Below the pieces are notes generated by a model. It was not told the DNA's origin. It worked only from the letters and a program-made list of their open reading frames with translations, and made no database searches. The position numbers and the translations under genes were made by a program. Source: Clostridiales bacterium PH28_bin88 (GTDB lineage: Bacteria; Bacillota; PH28-bin88). Taken from it: 64,000 nucleotides of DNA. Of the stretch, positions 20,246 to 30,042 are shown in pieces. The stretch is from positions 40,278 through 104,277 of the forward strand of contig LAKY01000063.1 in NCBI GenBank assembly GCA_000987045.1, written 5' to 3'. Each line of letters begins with the position of its first letter. The stretch's first letter is position 1.

Positions 20246-22669
20246 TTAAGCCTTCTGAACCGTTACCACCGTATCCATCCAGGCCTGGTTCCCACCGACA
20301 GGATCAGCCACTACCGGTACGATAGGGTTGAGGTGGACACCGGTCCCCTTCCACCAGACCCTCCTGGTATCCGCGTCTGTTGATTCGAACTTCCCGACGC
20401 CCTTGGCGATGCGACCGTACTCCCAGTGACCGAAGCCCATGCCGAAGGACACCACCCGCGGGTGAACGCCTTCGGTTACTTTGGCGGTAGTCTTGATGAC
20501 ACCAGCATTGGAAGTAACCACTACCGCATCCCCGGTCTTGATGCCCCGGGCCGCCGCCGCCTGCGGGTGGATCCACAGCGGGTTTTCATGAGCAATCTCT
20601 GTCAGCCACTTGCAGTTGCCGGTACGGGACTGGGTATGCACGTTGACCTTGAAGGTAGTCATGATCAACTCTCCGGCCTGCATATTCTGGTGGCCGGGAA
20701 CAGGCACGTAACTGGGGAGTCCCGGGAAACCATGTTTCTCCAGATCATCGGAGTAGACTTCCAGCTTGCAGGTCGGCTTGTGGCCGCCTGTGGGGAAGCC
20801 CACGTAGGACTTGTCTCCCACCTGCACGCCTACATACGTCTTCTTGCCGTCAGCGCTCTCTTTGTAGATGTTGCCCTGCTCGTCCACCTTGGTGTCCTTG
20901 AGCTGGTCGGCGGTTAGTTCCTTCATGTAGTTCTTGTATTTGGGCTTGGAATCAGGGGCGTACCAGACGCCGGTCTGCTTGAACCGCTCCCAATCCAGCC
21001 CGGCGTTGACGGCCACGGCGTCCTTGATGTACTCCTCGGTGGAGCCATAGGCGAAGTACTGCTCCATCCCGCCGCCAATACGCTGGGCCAGGTCCTTGAG
21101 AATCTCCCGTACTTCCCTGGCCTCAGCCAGCGGCTTGACGATGGGCTGGCGCAGGGAAACAAAGGGGAACATGGCATACGAGTTGGTGGTCTCAGGGTCC
21201 CACCGCTCCAGGTAGGTGGCGTCCGGCAGGATGATATCCGCCAGGGCCGTGGCCTCGCTCATGTAAGCATCAATGGCGACGAGGTAGGGTATCAGGCTTT
21301 CATCCTTCAGGATGTCAGCCTGCAGGTCGCTATCGGGGTTGGAGTAAACCGGGTTATACACGTATGTCATATAGACCTGGCACTTGGCCTTCCCGGCCTT
21401 GACATATGGGAGTACGGTCTGGTTCACCCCGTGGGAGGCTTCCGGGTAGTCCTTCTTCCAGGCTTCTTTGATGAGGCTCTTAGCAGATGGTTTGGAAGGT
21501 GCAGGCGCCGGACCGCTCTTGTTCAGCTTGCCGCCCTGCGGCAGGCAAGCGCCACCCGGAACATCCACGTTGCCGGTAATCACATTCAGCAGGAATACCG
21601 CCCGCTCGTTCATCAAACCGTTGTAATGGGCGCAAACCCCGCGGTAGGAGATGGTGGTAGCCGGCTTGGTGGTGGCAAACTCGCGGGCGATGCGAGCGAT
21701 GTCCGCCGCGGGGACGCCGCTTTCCTTTTCCGCCCGCTCCACGGTATACTGCTTCAGGTGTTCCTTCAACTGGTCAACGGTGACGTTGGTCCAGTTTTCA
21801 ATGAAATCCTTGTCGTAAAGCCCTTCCTGCATAATGACGTTGGCCAGGGCCAGCGCCACCAGGCCGTCGGTACCGGGCTTGATGGGAACCCACTCGTCGC
21901 TCCGGCCCGCCGTATTGCTGAGCCGCACGTCAAAGGTCACCAGCTTGGCGCCCTTCATTCTCCCTTCGACCACCCGCTGAGCAAAGCTGGTGTGGATCAC
22001 ATGGGACTCATAGACATTACAGCCGAAATTGAGCATGTACCTGGTGTTGGCCACGTCGTTAATGTCGATGCCCTTGGCGATCATGAACTCCAGGGCCACC
22101 TGTTTGCTGGCCTCGCAGATAGCGGTGTGGTTGAAGACCGACGGGGTACCGAAAGCGTTGGTAAACCGGTCGGTAAAACCCTGGGTGCGGTTACGGCCGT
22201 AGTGGAAGAAAAACTCCTCCGGCTTGCCGGATTCCCGGACGGCCTTCAGCTTGGCGGCCACTTCATTAAGGGCCTCGTCCCAACTGATCCGCTTCCATTT
22301 CCCTTCGCCCCGCTTGCCTACCCGCTTCATGGGATACAAGATCCGTTCCGGATCATAAACCTGGTTGATGCCGGCCTGACCCTTGGCGCAAATCTTGCCC
22401 CGGCTGTTGGGATGGGCGGGGTTGCCCTCAATCTTCACCAATCGCCCGTCCTGGACATAACCGGTGATGCCGCAGACGCTAACGCACTGGAGGCAAGTGC
22501 TGGGGATCGCCTTGCGGTCTTGATAGCTCTTGTAATCGGAATCCTTTCCGCCGGACCAGTCTTTGCCTCCCTCGGTCAGTTCCATCGCGTTGGCCAGGCT
22601 GCCGCTCACGGCCACCAAGGAGGCACTGGCCGCACTAAGCCTAATGAAATTTCGCCGGTTCAGTTTCAT
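20246..22669 (-). CDS. Molybdopterin-dependent oxidoreductase catalytic subunit, Tat-exported (cassette 1)
   Basis: MKLNRRNFIRLSAAS Tat signal; CLQCVSVCGITGYVQDGRLVKIEGNPAHPNSRGKICAKG 4Fe-4S; TAICEASKQ probable Mo-ligand Cys region; molydopterin-binding C-terminus. Substrate not assignable by eye. Confidence 0.92.
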   Translation of the reverse strand: MKLNRRNFIRLSAASASLVAVSGSLANAMELTEGGKDWSGGKDSDYKSYQDRKAIPSTCLQCVSVCGITGYVQDGRLVKIEGNPAHPNSRGKICAKGQAGINQVYDPERILYPMKRVGKRGEGKWKRISWDEALNEVAAKLKAVRESGKPEEFFFHYGRNRTQGFTDRFTNAFGTPSVFNHTAICEASKQVALEFMIAKGIDINDVANTRYMLNFGCNVYESHVIHTSFAQRVVEGRMKGAKLVTFDVRLSNTAGRSDEWVPIKPGTDGLVALALANVIMQEGLYDKDFIENWTNVTVDQLKEHLKQYTVERAEKESGVPAADIARIAREFATTKPATTISYRGVCAHYNGLMNERAVFLLNVITGNVDVPGGACLPQGGKLNKSGPAPAPSKPSAKSLIKEAWKKDYPEASHGVNQTVLPYVKAGKAKCQVYMTYVYNPVYSNPDSDLQADILKDESLIPYLVAIDAYMSEATALADIILPDATYLERWDPETTNSYAMFPFVSLRQPIVKPLAEAREVREILKDLAQRIGGGMEQYFAYGSTEEYIKDAVAVNAGLDWERFKQTGVWYAPDSKPKYKNYMKELTADQLKDTKVDEQGNIYKESADGKKTYVGVQVGDKSYVGFPTGGHKPTCKLEVYSDDLEKHGFPGLPSYVPVPGHQNMQAGELIMTTFKVNVHTQSRTGNCKWLTEIAHENPLWIHPQAAAARGIKTGDAVVVTSNAGVIKTTAKVTEGVHPRVVSFGMGFGHWEYGRIAKGVGKFESTDADTRRVWWKGTGVHLNPIVPVVADPVGGNQAWMDTVVTVQKA

Positions 22670-22688
22670 TGCTCATCCCTCCCATCCC

Positions 22689-23267
22689 TTACTGGAATTT
22701 TTCCTGGTTTAGATTCACACCGGGTGAAACATAGTACACCTCGGGTTTGGTACCGGCCTCGGGCTTCAGTACCTGCACCTCGTTGCTAGCCGCGAGTTGG
22801 GCTGCCTCGCTGTTGGGGTCAGCCAGGTCGCCGAAAATCCTGGCCCGGGCCATACACGTGTTGACACAGGCGGGAACCACGCCGTTATCCACCCGGTGCG
22901 CGCAGAAGGTACACTTATTGGCATACCCGCTTTCCGGATTCATGAAACGCGCGTTGTAAGGACAGGCCTTGACACAACGGCCGCACTTGATGCACTTATC
23001 GTAATTAATCAGGACCGGCCCGTCTTCCCGCTTGTAAGTGGCTCCCGTGGGGCATACCGGCACGCAGGGAGGGTTTTGGCAGTGGTTGCAAAGACGGGGT
23101 AGGAAATACTTCTTAACCTTGGGGTAGGCGCCTTTTTCCGTTTCATTGACCGTAGCGCGGAACCCCCCCAGGGGGACTTCATTTTCACTCTTGCAGGCAA
23201 CGGCGCATGCCTTGCAGCCGGTACACCGGCGCAGGTCGATTACCATGCCCAGCCTTTTGTTGGCCAT
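22689..23267 (-). CDS. 4Fe-4S electron-transfer subunit of molybdoenzyme (cassette 1)
   Basis: MVIDLRRCTGCKACAVACKSEN; multiple CxxCxxCxxxCP motifs. Confidence 0.92.
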   Translation of the reverse strand: MANKRLGMVIDLRRCTGCKACAVACKSENEVPLGGFRATVNETEKGAYPKVKKYFLPRLCNHCQNPPCVPVCPTGATYKREDGPVLINYDKCIKCGRCVKACPYNARFMNPESGYANKCTFCAHRVDNGVVPACVNTCMARARIFGDLADPNSEAAQLAASNEVQVLKPEAGTKPEVYYVSPGVNLNQEKFQ

Positions 23268-23321
23268 CTTTTCCTCCTCCTTTTTCAATTGCTGACCCGG
23301 CCTGGCACCCGGTCAATTGCC

Positions 23322-24137
23322 TTACCGGGCGTTGTAGAACGCGTAGATCAGGACGGCCGCTTCCCCGCGGGTCATGTTGCGCTGCGGCTGGAACAACTTG
23401 TCCGCCAACGTTTCGCTATTCACCAGGTCACGCTTTAACGCCAGGGCTACAAAGGGAGCCTTGCTTTCACTGACGCTGTCGCCGTCCTTGATCAGGCTCA
23501 GCAGGTTCAGTTTATCTTCTACTGGCATGGCCTTGGCACTGTCGGCTTGGCCCAGCGCGCGGATCACAATCTCCACCGCGGTTTCCCGCGTGATGGGATC
23601 CTTGCTGTAATGCCATCCCTCCAGGAATTTTGCCTGGGGATCAGCCATGCTTACTCCCAGCACGCGCCGCGCCAGTTCCGTGAATTGGTGCTGGGTAATG
23701 CTCTGGTTAGGACGGTAGGTTCCATCCGGATAACCGGCGATAATCTTTTTGTCGGCCAGGAATTCCACCTCAGCTTTAGCGGGATGGTTGGCCATATCAC
23801 GGAATTTACTCTTGGCCGGCGCTTGGTTGGCAGGGGCTGCGGGTTTTGTGGCCGGCTTGGTAGGCTGGGCAGCCGGCTTAGCGGGCTGGCTGGCTGGCGC
23901 CGTTAAAGAATAACCGTTGGCCTTGAATTGTTTCCCGGTGTTGTTTAACTCCGGGATGTTGGAATGACAGAAGTTGCAGCTTTTACCAGTGTCGCCGGCA
24001 TACTTGGTAGTTGCCACTGCCTGGCCGCCCAGGCCGAATATAAAGACAAATAGCGTGGCAGCCACCAGGGCACTCGCGAGCGGTTTCTTGCTCATAACTC
24101 TCCTAAACCTCCTCTTTTGTTTACTTGGTTCCAACAC
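23322..24137 (-). CDS. Exported CXXCH (monoheme-like) protein with SLH domains (cassette 1)
   Basis: Signal peptide; KSCNFCHSN; Pro/Ala/Lys-rich linker; SLH-like FRDMANHPAKAEVEFLADKKIIAGYPDGTYRPNQSITQHQF. Confidence 0.8.
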   Translation of the reverse strand: MLEPSKQKRRFRRVMSKKPLASALVAATLFVFIFGLGGQAVATTKYAGDTGKSCNFCHSNIPELNNTGKQFKANGYSLTAPASQPAKPAAQPTKPATKPAAPANQAPAKSKFRDMANHPAKAEVEFLADKKIIAGYPDGTYRPNQSITQHQFTELARRVLGVSMADPQAKFLEGWHYSKDPITRETAVEIVIRALGQADSAKAMPVEDKLNLLSLIKDGDSVSESKAPFVALALKRDLVNSETLADKLFQPQRNMTRGEAAVLIYAFYNAR

Positions 24138-24527
24138 AGAAACCGTACAGCAGGGCTTCTTCCTCTTTCACCCCCTTGTAACTTCGTGAACTATTCAATT
24201 CATGAACCCGGTCCAATCGGGCTTTAGTTTATTATGACATGTCCCTGTTTAGCCTGACTATCAGTCAAAACCCTGGACTTGTCATCCCTGATGTTAGGGT
24301 ATATCCCGGGAATTATCGCATGTAATTAAGGGTTTTTCCCTGAACACCCGGGCAAATTCTTTTCCATGCAAAGCCGTCTCTGTGCCACTAAAATAAAAGG
24401 CCCCACGACAAAGGCCTGAAAATCAGGATACTTTGTCCCGGGACCAATCTCTGCATTCATATGACCCCCTACCTAGCCGCCAGCGATATACCACGCCGCT
24501 CGGTCCATTAAATATGGGGCCGTGCTG

Positions 24528-25709
24528 TTAATTTTCCCGCATCATTTCTACTCGTCCGCCCAACATCGTACAGCGCATACACATGCCGGCGTGAGCATTA
24601 CCGGTAAACAAATCGCCACATTCCGGGCAGGTTTTGGCTAGTCCCGAATCAAGAAGCCGGCGCTCCAAGGACAGTAGATACGCCAGCGGTAAACCTTTTT
24701 CCAGCACCAGCGCCCGCTCGAAACAAACATCCGCGCACAAGCCGCAACCTGTACACCAGGCGTCATGAATGCATAACTCCGCGGTTCCTTCCTCTTTCGA
24801 GTCCATTTCTAAAGCCCCGGTAGGACAAAGCCGGGCACAAGCCCCGCAGAAGTAGCACTTGTCCTGAACCGATACCTGGAGCAGGGGCGTCGGCTTCTGC
24901 GCAAGTACTTCGGCTTCCATTTTGTTCAAGGCTCCTAACAGCACCCTCCTTTTTTCCGGCACCTCCCCGACCTGGAAAACTGGTTTCTCTCCCGAGGGCT
25001 GATGGGCAGGCCCCAGTACCTCATCTACCATGGTAGCGGGTACTTGCCGGAGTCCTTTAAAAATAGAGGTGAAAAACTCGCGCCGGCTTTCGTTCACAAG
25101 ATGGTCCTTGTTGGACGGCCGACCCGATACTCCAGATTTAGGCGCCTGGCCAGCATCATTGAGTAACTTCAACCTGTCTTCTTCGATGCCCACCGTCCTC
25201 AGCCAGATGCGCCCCCTAGCGAGATTGTCCAGGAATACATCTTCCCCGCCAGTAACAGAACAGTCGGCACATGCCTGTGGACGGTAAAAGAAGTTGATGC
25301 TCTCCATCCCTTCCGCCATTATGGCTACCATCACTTCGGGGGAAATACTCCCCAAGCAGGGTACCTCCAGTCCTTGCCAACACCTTTTGGCTTCGGAAGC
25401 CCGGTACCGGCAGTACATCACCATTTCCGTGACATCGTTTGCCATATGCCGAGCCGCCACCTGCATGCGCCCGGCTGATGAATGTGGCAATACAAACACC
25501 CCGTTGGGGCAAACGGCTGCACACAACCCGCATTGAATGCATCGGTTAACTGCAACTTGGTCATTCATCAAGGAGATGCCCTTAGTTGGGCATACATCCC
25601 GGCACCGGCTGCACCCGGAGTGGGGCGACCTACAACGAGAACATACATCAGATTTCACCTGAATGTCGTTAATGCTCGAAATCATTCTCGTGATCTTTTC
25701 CAAATCCAT
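24528..25709 (-). CDS. Multi-cluster 4Fe-4S ferredoxin-type protein
   Basis: Four CxxCxxCxxxC(P)-type motifs plus CPECGDLFTGNAHAGMCMRC. Confidence 0.85.
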   Translation of the reverse strand: MDLEKITRMISSINDIQVKSDVCSRCRSPHSGCSRCRDVCPTKGISLMNDQVAVNRCIQCGLCAAVCPNGVFVLPHSSAGRMQVAARHMANDVTEMVMYCRYRASEAKRCWQGLEVPCLGSISPEVMVAIMAEGMESINFFYRPQACADCSVTGGEDVFLDNLARGRIWLRTVGIEEDRLKLLNDAGQAPKSGVSGRPSNKDHLVNESRREFFTSIFKGLRQVPATMVDEVLGPAHQPSGEKPVFQVGEVPEKRRVLLGALNKMEAEVLAQKPTPLLQVSVQDKCYFCGACARLCPTGALEMDSKEEGTAELCIHDAWCTGCGLCADVCFERALVLEKGLPLAYLLSLERRLLDSGLAKTCPECGDLFTGNAHAGMCMRCTMLGGRVEMMREN

Positions 25710-25911
25710 GGGGCAAACCCCCTCAAAAGCTTGTCTTTGTACCCATTGTAACATAAGGGGAATTTAAAGACCAGTTAGAAACCTATACCCGAAGGGATGA
25801 TGGCCGTTACAATAAACCACGACGAATCGAACCATTAAATTTGATTGCAAATGACTTAATAAATGCAGTAACCTCGATTCAAAAATTGTAAGGAAGTCCC
25901 CAAAAACTTCC

Positions 25912-26097
25912 CTATTTCTGGGTGACTCTATGAAACAAGTGTCCTATCCCAATAATTAATAAATCATTGAATTCCCTCATGCCTTTGCCCAAGGACCGGC
26001 CCACTTCCGGAAGTTTGCCCGGCCCAAAGATGATTAGAGCCAGGGCAAGGATTAAAACCAGCTCCCACGGTCCAACGCTGGGGAGTAATCCGAACAT
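25912..26097 (-). CDS. tatA: TatA/TatE paralogue (cassette 2)
   Basis: [43 protein letters not shown]. Confidence 0.9.
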   Translation of the reverse strand: MFGLLPSVGPWELVLILALALIIFGPGKLPEVGRSLGKGMREFNDLLIIGIGHLFHRVTQK

Positions 26098-26111
26098 CCT
26101 ATGACCCCCTT

Positions 26112-26828
26112 TCAAATAGCGGACTTTTCGGCAGCCAGGCTTAACTTATCCTTGATCTCCGGTAGATCGAGGCGCAACAATTCCTCGATTCTTTCCATGT
26201 CTATCATGATAAAGTCTTTCGTCAGCAGGGACATCTCCCGGTAAAAGGGGACCCGGGCAGCCCCGGCTAACTGCTGGCAGTAGTCCGGTACCCATTTTAC
26301 CAGGTGATCTTTCATAAAACGTGACTGAAGTTCCACAGCCATGCGAGCATCCCCCGCATCCCCCTCCGACCAGGCAGAGGCTTCCCACGCCGCCAACTGC
26401 CCCATCAAATCCAACTCTACCCCCAGGTGGTCTGGAAGCCCCCGGTAGGATGCGTCAAACTCCAGCCCACACTCCCGGATAAACCGGTTAACCTCCACCG
26501 CGGCCTCACCCCAGAGCAATCCCTTGATCCCGCCACCCGCCACAAACTCCCCCGCATAAACAGATTCATAGGGAGGGAAGTGTATCCCCGGTCCGATAAA
26601 CAGGCGGCAGTACTCAACAGCAAGTTCTTCCACTACCTGTTCTACCGGGTGCTGGTAAAACTCTCCCGACAGGTCCAGCCCCATGTCCTTCATGACACCC
26701 TGCATGTCTAATTCGGACATGGCTTTAAGTTGCTCCACGCATACTTCCCGCAGGTATAATGACGCCAGCATCCTGTATAAAAAAGCACGATTACCCGCCA
26801 TTTCCGCTAGCTGTAGTAGTTTTTTGAT
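26112..26828 (-). CDS. TorD/DmsD-type chaperone (cassette 2)
   Basis: LAVEYCRLFIGPGIHFPPYESVYAGEFV; start uncertain (ATC at 26828 follows GGGAGG, ATG MAGNRAFLY further in). Confidence 0.83.
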   Translation of the reverse strand: MKKLLQLAEMAGNRAFLYRMLASLYLREVCVEQLKAMSELDMQGVMKDMGLDLSGEFYQHPVEQVVEELAVEYCRLFIGPGIHFPPYESVYAGEFVAGGGIKGLLWGEAAVEVNRFIRECGLEFDASYRGLPDHLGVELDLMGQLAAWEASAWSEGDAGDARMAVELQSRFMKDHLVKWVPDYCQQLAGAARVPFYREMSLLTKDFIMIDMERIEELLRLDLPEIKDKLSLAAEKSAI

Positions 26829-27009
26829 AACGATTACCTCCCGTACCAAGAAGCAAGAGACATGGCGCAGGAAGCAGGAATAGTGGAAGGAAGTGGCGGA
26901 GCCAATTCCCGCAAGCAATCTTTCCTTCCGCATCATGCCTCTCACTTCCCGTAGTATCACAGCGCTTTGGGAAAAGAGAGCAACCCTTACGGGTTGCCCC
27001 TTCCTTATC

Positions 27010-29334
27010 TTATCCTATTTTCCGTACCTTGACCAGGGTTTCGTTGCTGGCTACCTGCCCGCCAATGGGGTCAAAGAGCAGGCGGGAGACGTCGTTACTG
27101 CTGGCCCCGCGACTGTTGGCCACCTTGCAGTCCGGCGTCCGGTGGCCGAAACCGTGCTGCATGGCCACAGTATCCGGCTGCATGCCCTGGGTGATGTGGG
27201 CCTTCACCTGTACCTTGCCGACAGCCGAGAGCACTTCCACCAGATCTCCATCCCTGATACCGAGCCTGGCGGCGGTATCCGCGTTGATGTCCAGGTAGTT
27301 TTCCGGACGGACCTCCGCCAGGTAGGGGTTATTGAAGGTCCTGGCGTTGGTTTGGGCAGTGTTGATGCCGTGATAGGAGACGAACCGCAGCGGGTACTCG
27401 GCCTCGCTGTCCAGCTTGTAGCCCTCCGGCACGACGTAGGTGGGCAGGGCGTCGTACCCCCACCCGGCCAGTTGCGCCGAGTAGATCTCGAACTTCTTGG
27501 AGGGGGTATTGAAGCCCTTGTAGGCTACCCCGTCCACCATCACCCCGACAGCCGCTCCATCCTTTATCACCTTGCCGGTAGCCTCGTCCACGGTGGTTCC
27601 CGCCAGTTCGGCCTCACTCAGCTTCGACAAGTGCTTTTTGTATTTAGCCGCCGATGGTTTCTCCCACGTCCCACCCATTTCCTTAATCGCGTCCACCGTC
27701 AGGACCGCTACTTCAGGATCGGCTGAGTTCTTTAACACCAGGTTGGCATATTCCTTCATGATTGTGGTTACCGCAAAGTCACTGTACCCCATGTCTTTAG
27801 CCACTTCCAGGATAAACTCGTTGAAGTCTTTGGCTTCACCCAGCGGAGCTACAATGGGGGTGCGGACATGCATATTCGGGTATACCGCCCTGCTGCCCAG
27901 GACCTGCCAGCGCTCGTAGCAGGTGGCGTCCGGCAGGATCAAGTCCGCGTACATGGCTGTTTCTCCGATATGGGTCTCAAAGGCTACCATCAGTTCCAGC
28001 TTACCGCTCTCCAGGGCGCCTTTCAACCTGGCAGGTTCGGGAATGGAATGGAGGGGGTTGTTCTCGTTCAAGAACCAAACCTTAACCTTGTCCTCCAGAA
28101 TTCCCTCGTAGATCTTGAACAGCATGTGGCTCTTGACCACCGGGTACTTCTTGGAGTCCGTGAGCCCGGGGCGCTTGGGCGGGGTCGGGAACTTGACGGC
28201 GGTCCCCTTCTTTGCTCCCACGTTGATCACCAGGCCCCCTGGCACATCGATATTGCCGGTAATGCCCATCAGGATGTTGAAGGCGCGTCCTACCTGGAAG
28301 GCGTCTGAATGGAACAGGATGCCCTTCTGCCAGTCGATATAGGCCGGCTTGGTCCGGGCAAACTCGCGGGCGATGGCGGTGATGGTAGCGGTAGGGATGC
28401 CCGTAATGCCTGCCGCCCAGGCCGGCGTGTACTGCTTGATATGGGCAGTCAGTTTATCGAAGCCAACCGTCCATTTCTCCACGAACTCCTTATCGTACAG
28501 GCCTTCCTCCACGATCACGTTGATCATGGCCAGGGCCAGGGCCATATCCGTTCCAGCTTTGATCGGCACCCATTCGTCGGCGAAAACCCCGGCATCGGGC
28601 TGGCAGCGGGGGTCGATTACCACAACTTTGGCGCCCTTTTGCTTAGCCTCCCAGATATCCCGGGGGGTACCGGCGTAGTGCGGGCCATGGGAAATGCTCC
28701 GCCCCCAGAGGATGATGTACTTGGAGTTGAGGAAATCATATCCGTTATGGTGCTGCTCCCAACCGAAGGTGATATCCGTGGACCTGCGCTTGGAGGCGTC
28801 ACAGATGGAGCGCCCGCGGCCGACCATGTTGGGCGTGCCGTAGAAGAACTTGAAGAAGTCGTTATGAGGCTCATAATCGTTGATCACGCCAGAAAAGACC
28901 ACTTTTTCCGGGGTCTCCTTATATTTGGTGAGGGCTTCGGCTACAATTTCCCTGGCTTCGTCCCAGGAAATCCGTTTGAACTTGCCTTCACCCCGGGCTC
29001 CGACCCGCTGGAGCGGGTACAATACCCGGTCGGGGTCATACTCAAATTTGGTGCCGGAATTACCCTTGACACACAGGGCACCGTCCCGGTTATTAAAGTT
29101 TGTGGGGTTGCCGTCGATCTTGACCATTCTCCCGTCAACCACTTTACCCAGAATGCCGCAGTTGCCGCCGCACACCCGGCAGGCCCCCGGAACCATTTTA
29201 GCAGCCTCGGCAGCTGCCGCAACGCCTTGCCCCTGGCCGAACACCTTGGCGTTAAAGGGCCACCTGGCGCCCATGCCCGCGGCTACACCTGTAACAGTCC
29301 CCAGTTTTAATAAGCTGCGCCGAGATATCTTCAA
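27010..29334 (-). CDS. Molybdopterin-dependent oxidoreductase catalytic subunit, Tat-exported (cassette 2)
   Basis: MKISRRSLLKLGTVTGVAA Tat signal; CRVCGGNCGILGKVVDGRMVKIDGNPTNFNNRDGALCVKG; SICDASKRR. Confidence 0.92.
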   Translation of the reverse strand: MKISRRSLLKLGTVTGVAAGMGARWPFNAKVFGQGQGVAAAAEAAKMVPGACRVCGGNCGILGKVVDGRMVKIDGNPTNFNNRDGALCVKGNSGTKFEYDPDRVLYPLQRVGARGEGKFKRISWDEAREIVAEALTKYKETPEKVVFSGVINDYEPHNDFFKFFYGTPNMVGRGRSICDASKRRSTDITFGWEQHHNGYDFLNSKYIILWGRSISHGPHYAGTPRDIWEAKQKGAKVVVIDPRCQPDAGVFADEWVPIKAGTDMALALAMINVIVEEGLYDKEFVEKWTVGFDKLTAHIKQYTPAWAAGITGIPTATITAIAREFARTKPAYIDWQKGILFHSDAFQVGRAFNILMGITGNIDVPGGLVINVGAKKGTAVKFPTPPKRPGLTDSKKYPVVKSHMLFKIYEGILEDKVKVWFLNENNPLHSIPEPARLKGALESGKLELMVAFETHIGETAMYADLILPDATCYERWQVLGSRAVYPNMHVRTPIVAPLGEAKDFNEFILEVAKDMGYSDFAVTTIMKEYANLVLKNSADPEVAVLTVDAIKEMGGTWEKPSAAKYKKHLSKLSEAELAGTTVDEATGKVIKDGAAVGVMVDGVAYKGFNTPSKKFEIYSAQLAGWGYDALPTYVVPEGYKLDSEAEYPLRFVSYHGINTAQTNARTFNNPYLAEVRPENYLDINADTAARLGIRDGDLVEVLSAVGKVQVKAHITQGMQPDTVAMQHGFGHRTPDCKVANSRGASSNDVSRLLFDPIGGQVASNETLVKVRKIG

Positions 29335-29394
29335 AACTCATCCCTCCTGTCGCCAGCTTTAACTTCTTTATTCCGTTACTTGAAACCGAACCAC

Positions 29395-29991
29395 TTACTT
29401 GTAACGCAGTTCGGAGACGTTGACTTCCGACTCGATGTAAAAGACCTGGGGTTTCAGCCCGGTTTCGGGATGGAACTGCTGTACCTTATTCCCCGCCACC
29501 AGCTTGGCCACTTCGCTGTTGGGGTCGTTCAAGTCGCCGAAAATACGCGCCCCGGCAGGGCAGGTGTTTACACAGGCCGGCTTCATCCCCTCTTCCACGC
29601 GGTGAGCACAGAAAGTGCACTTGTCCACCACCTTCAGTTTGCTGGCGTTGGTCTTCTCCGGGTGCAGGAAGCGGGCGTTGTACGGGCAAGCCTTGACACA
29701 GAGTCCACAGCCCACGCACTTTTCCTGATTGATGGCTACTATTCCGTCTTCCCGCTGGAAGGTCGCACCGGTAGGACAAACGGAAACGCACTTCGGGTCG
29801 GCGCAATGGTTGCAAAGCCGCGGGAGGAAACGGTTTTTTACTTTAGGGAACTTGCCGGTTTCCGTCTCGTTGACCCAGGAGCGGTAAACCCCGACCGGCA
29901 CCCCGTTCTCCACCTTGCAGGCAACGCCGCAGGCCTCACAGCCGATGCACCGGCGCAGGTCGATTACCATTGCATATCTTTTACTGGCCAC
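29395..29991 (-). CDS. 4Fe-4S electron-transfer subunit of molybdoenzyme (cassette 2)
   Basis: MVIDLRRCIGCEACGVACKVENGVPVGVYRSWVNETETGKFPKVKNRFLPRLCNHC; highly similar to 22689..23267. Confidence 0.92.
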   Translation of the reverse strand: MASKRYAMVIDLRRCIGCEACGVACKVENGVPVGVYRSWVNETETGKFPKVKNRFLPRLCNHCADPKCVSVCPTGATFQREDGIVAINQEKCVGCGLCVKACPYNARFLHPEKTNASKLKVVDKCTFCAHRVEEGMKPACVNTCPAGARIFGDLNDPNSEVAKLVAGNKVQQFHPETGLKPQVFYIESEVNVSELRYK

Positions 29992-30042
29992 ACTTTCCCC
30001 TCCTCATCAAAGGCTTCAGTATTCTTCAACTGCCTTCCGTGT

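Noticed and set aside
21431-22789. Long plus-strand ORF (452 aa) opposite the cassette-1 molybdoenzyme
   Set aside because: Antisense shadow ORF in GC-rich coding DNA; low-complexity composition and no motifs, while the minus strand is clearly coding.
28309-29310. Plus-strand ORF (333 aa) opposite the cassette-2 molybdoenzyme
   Set aside because: Same reason: antisense of a well-supported gene.
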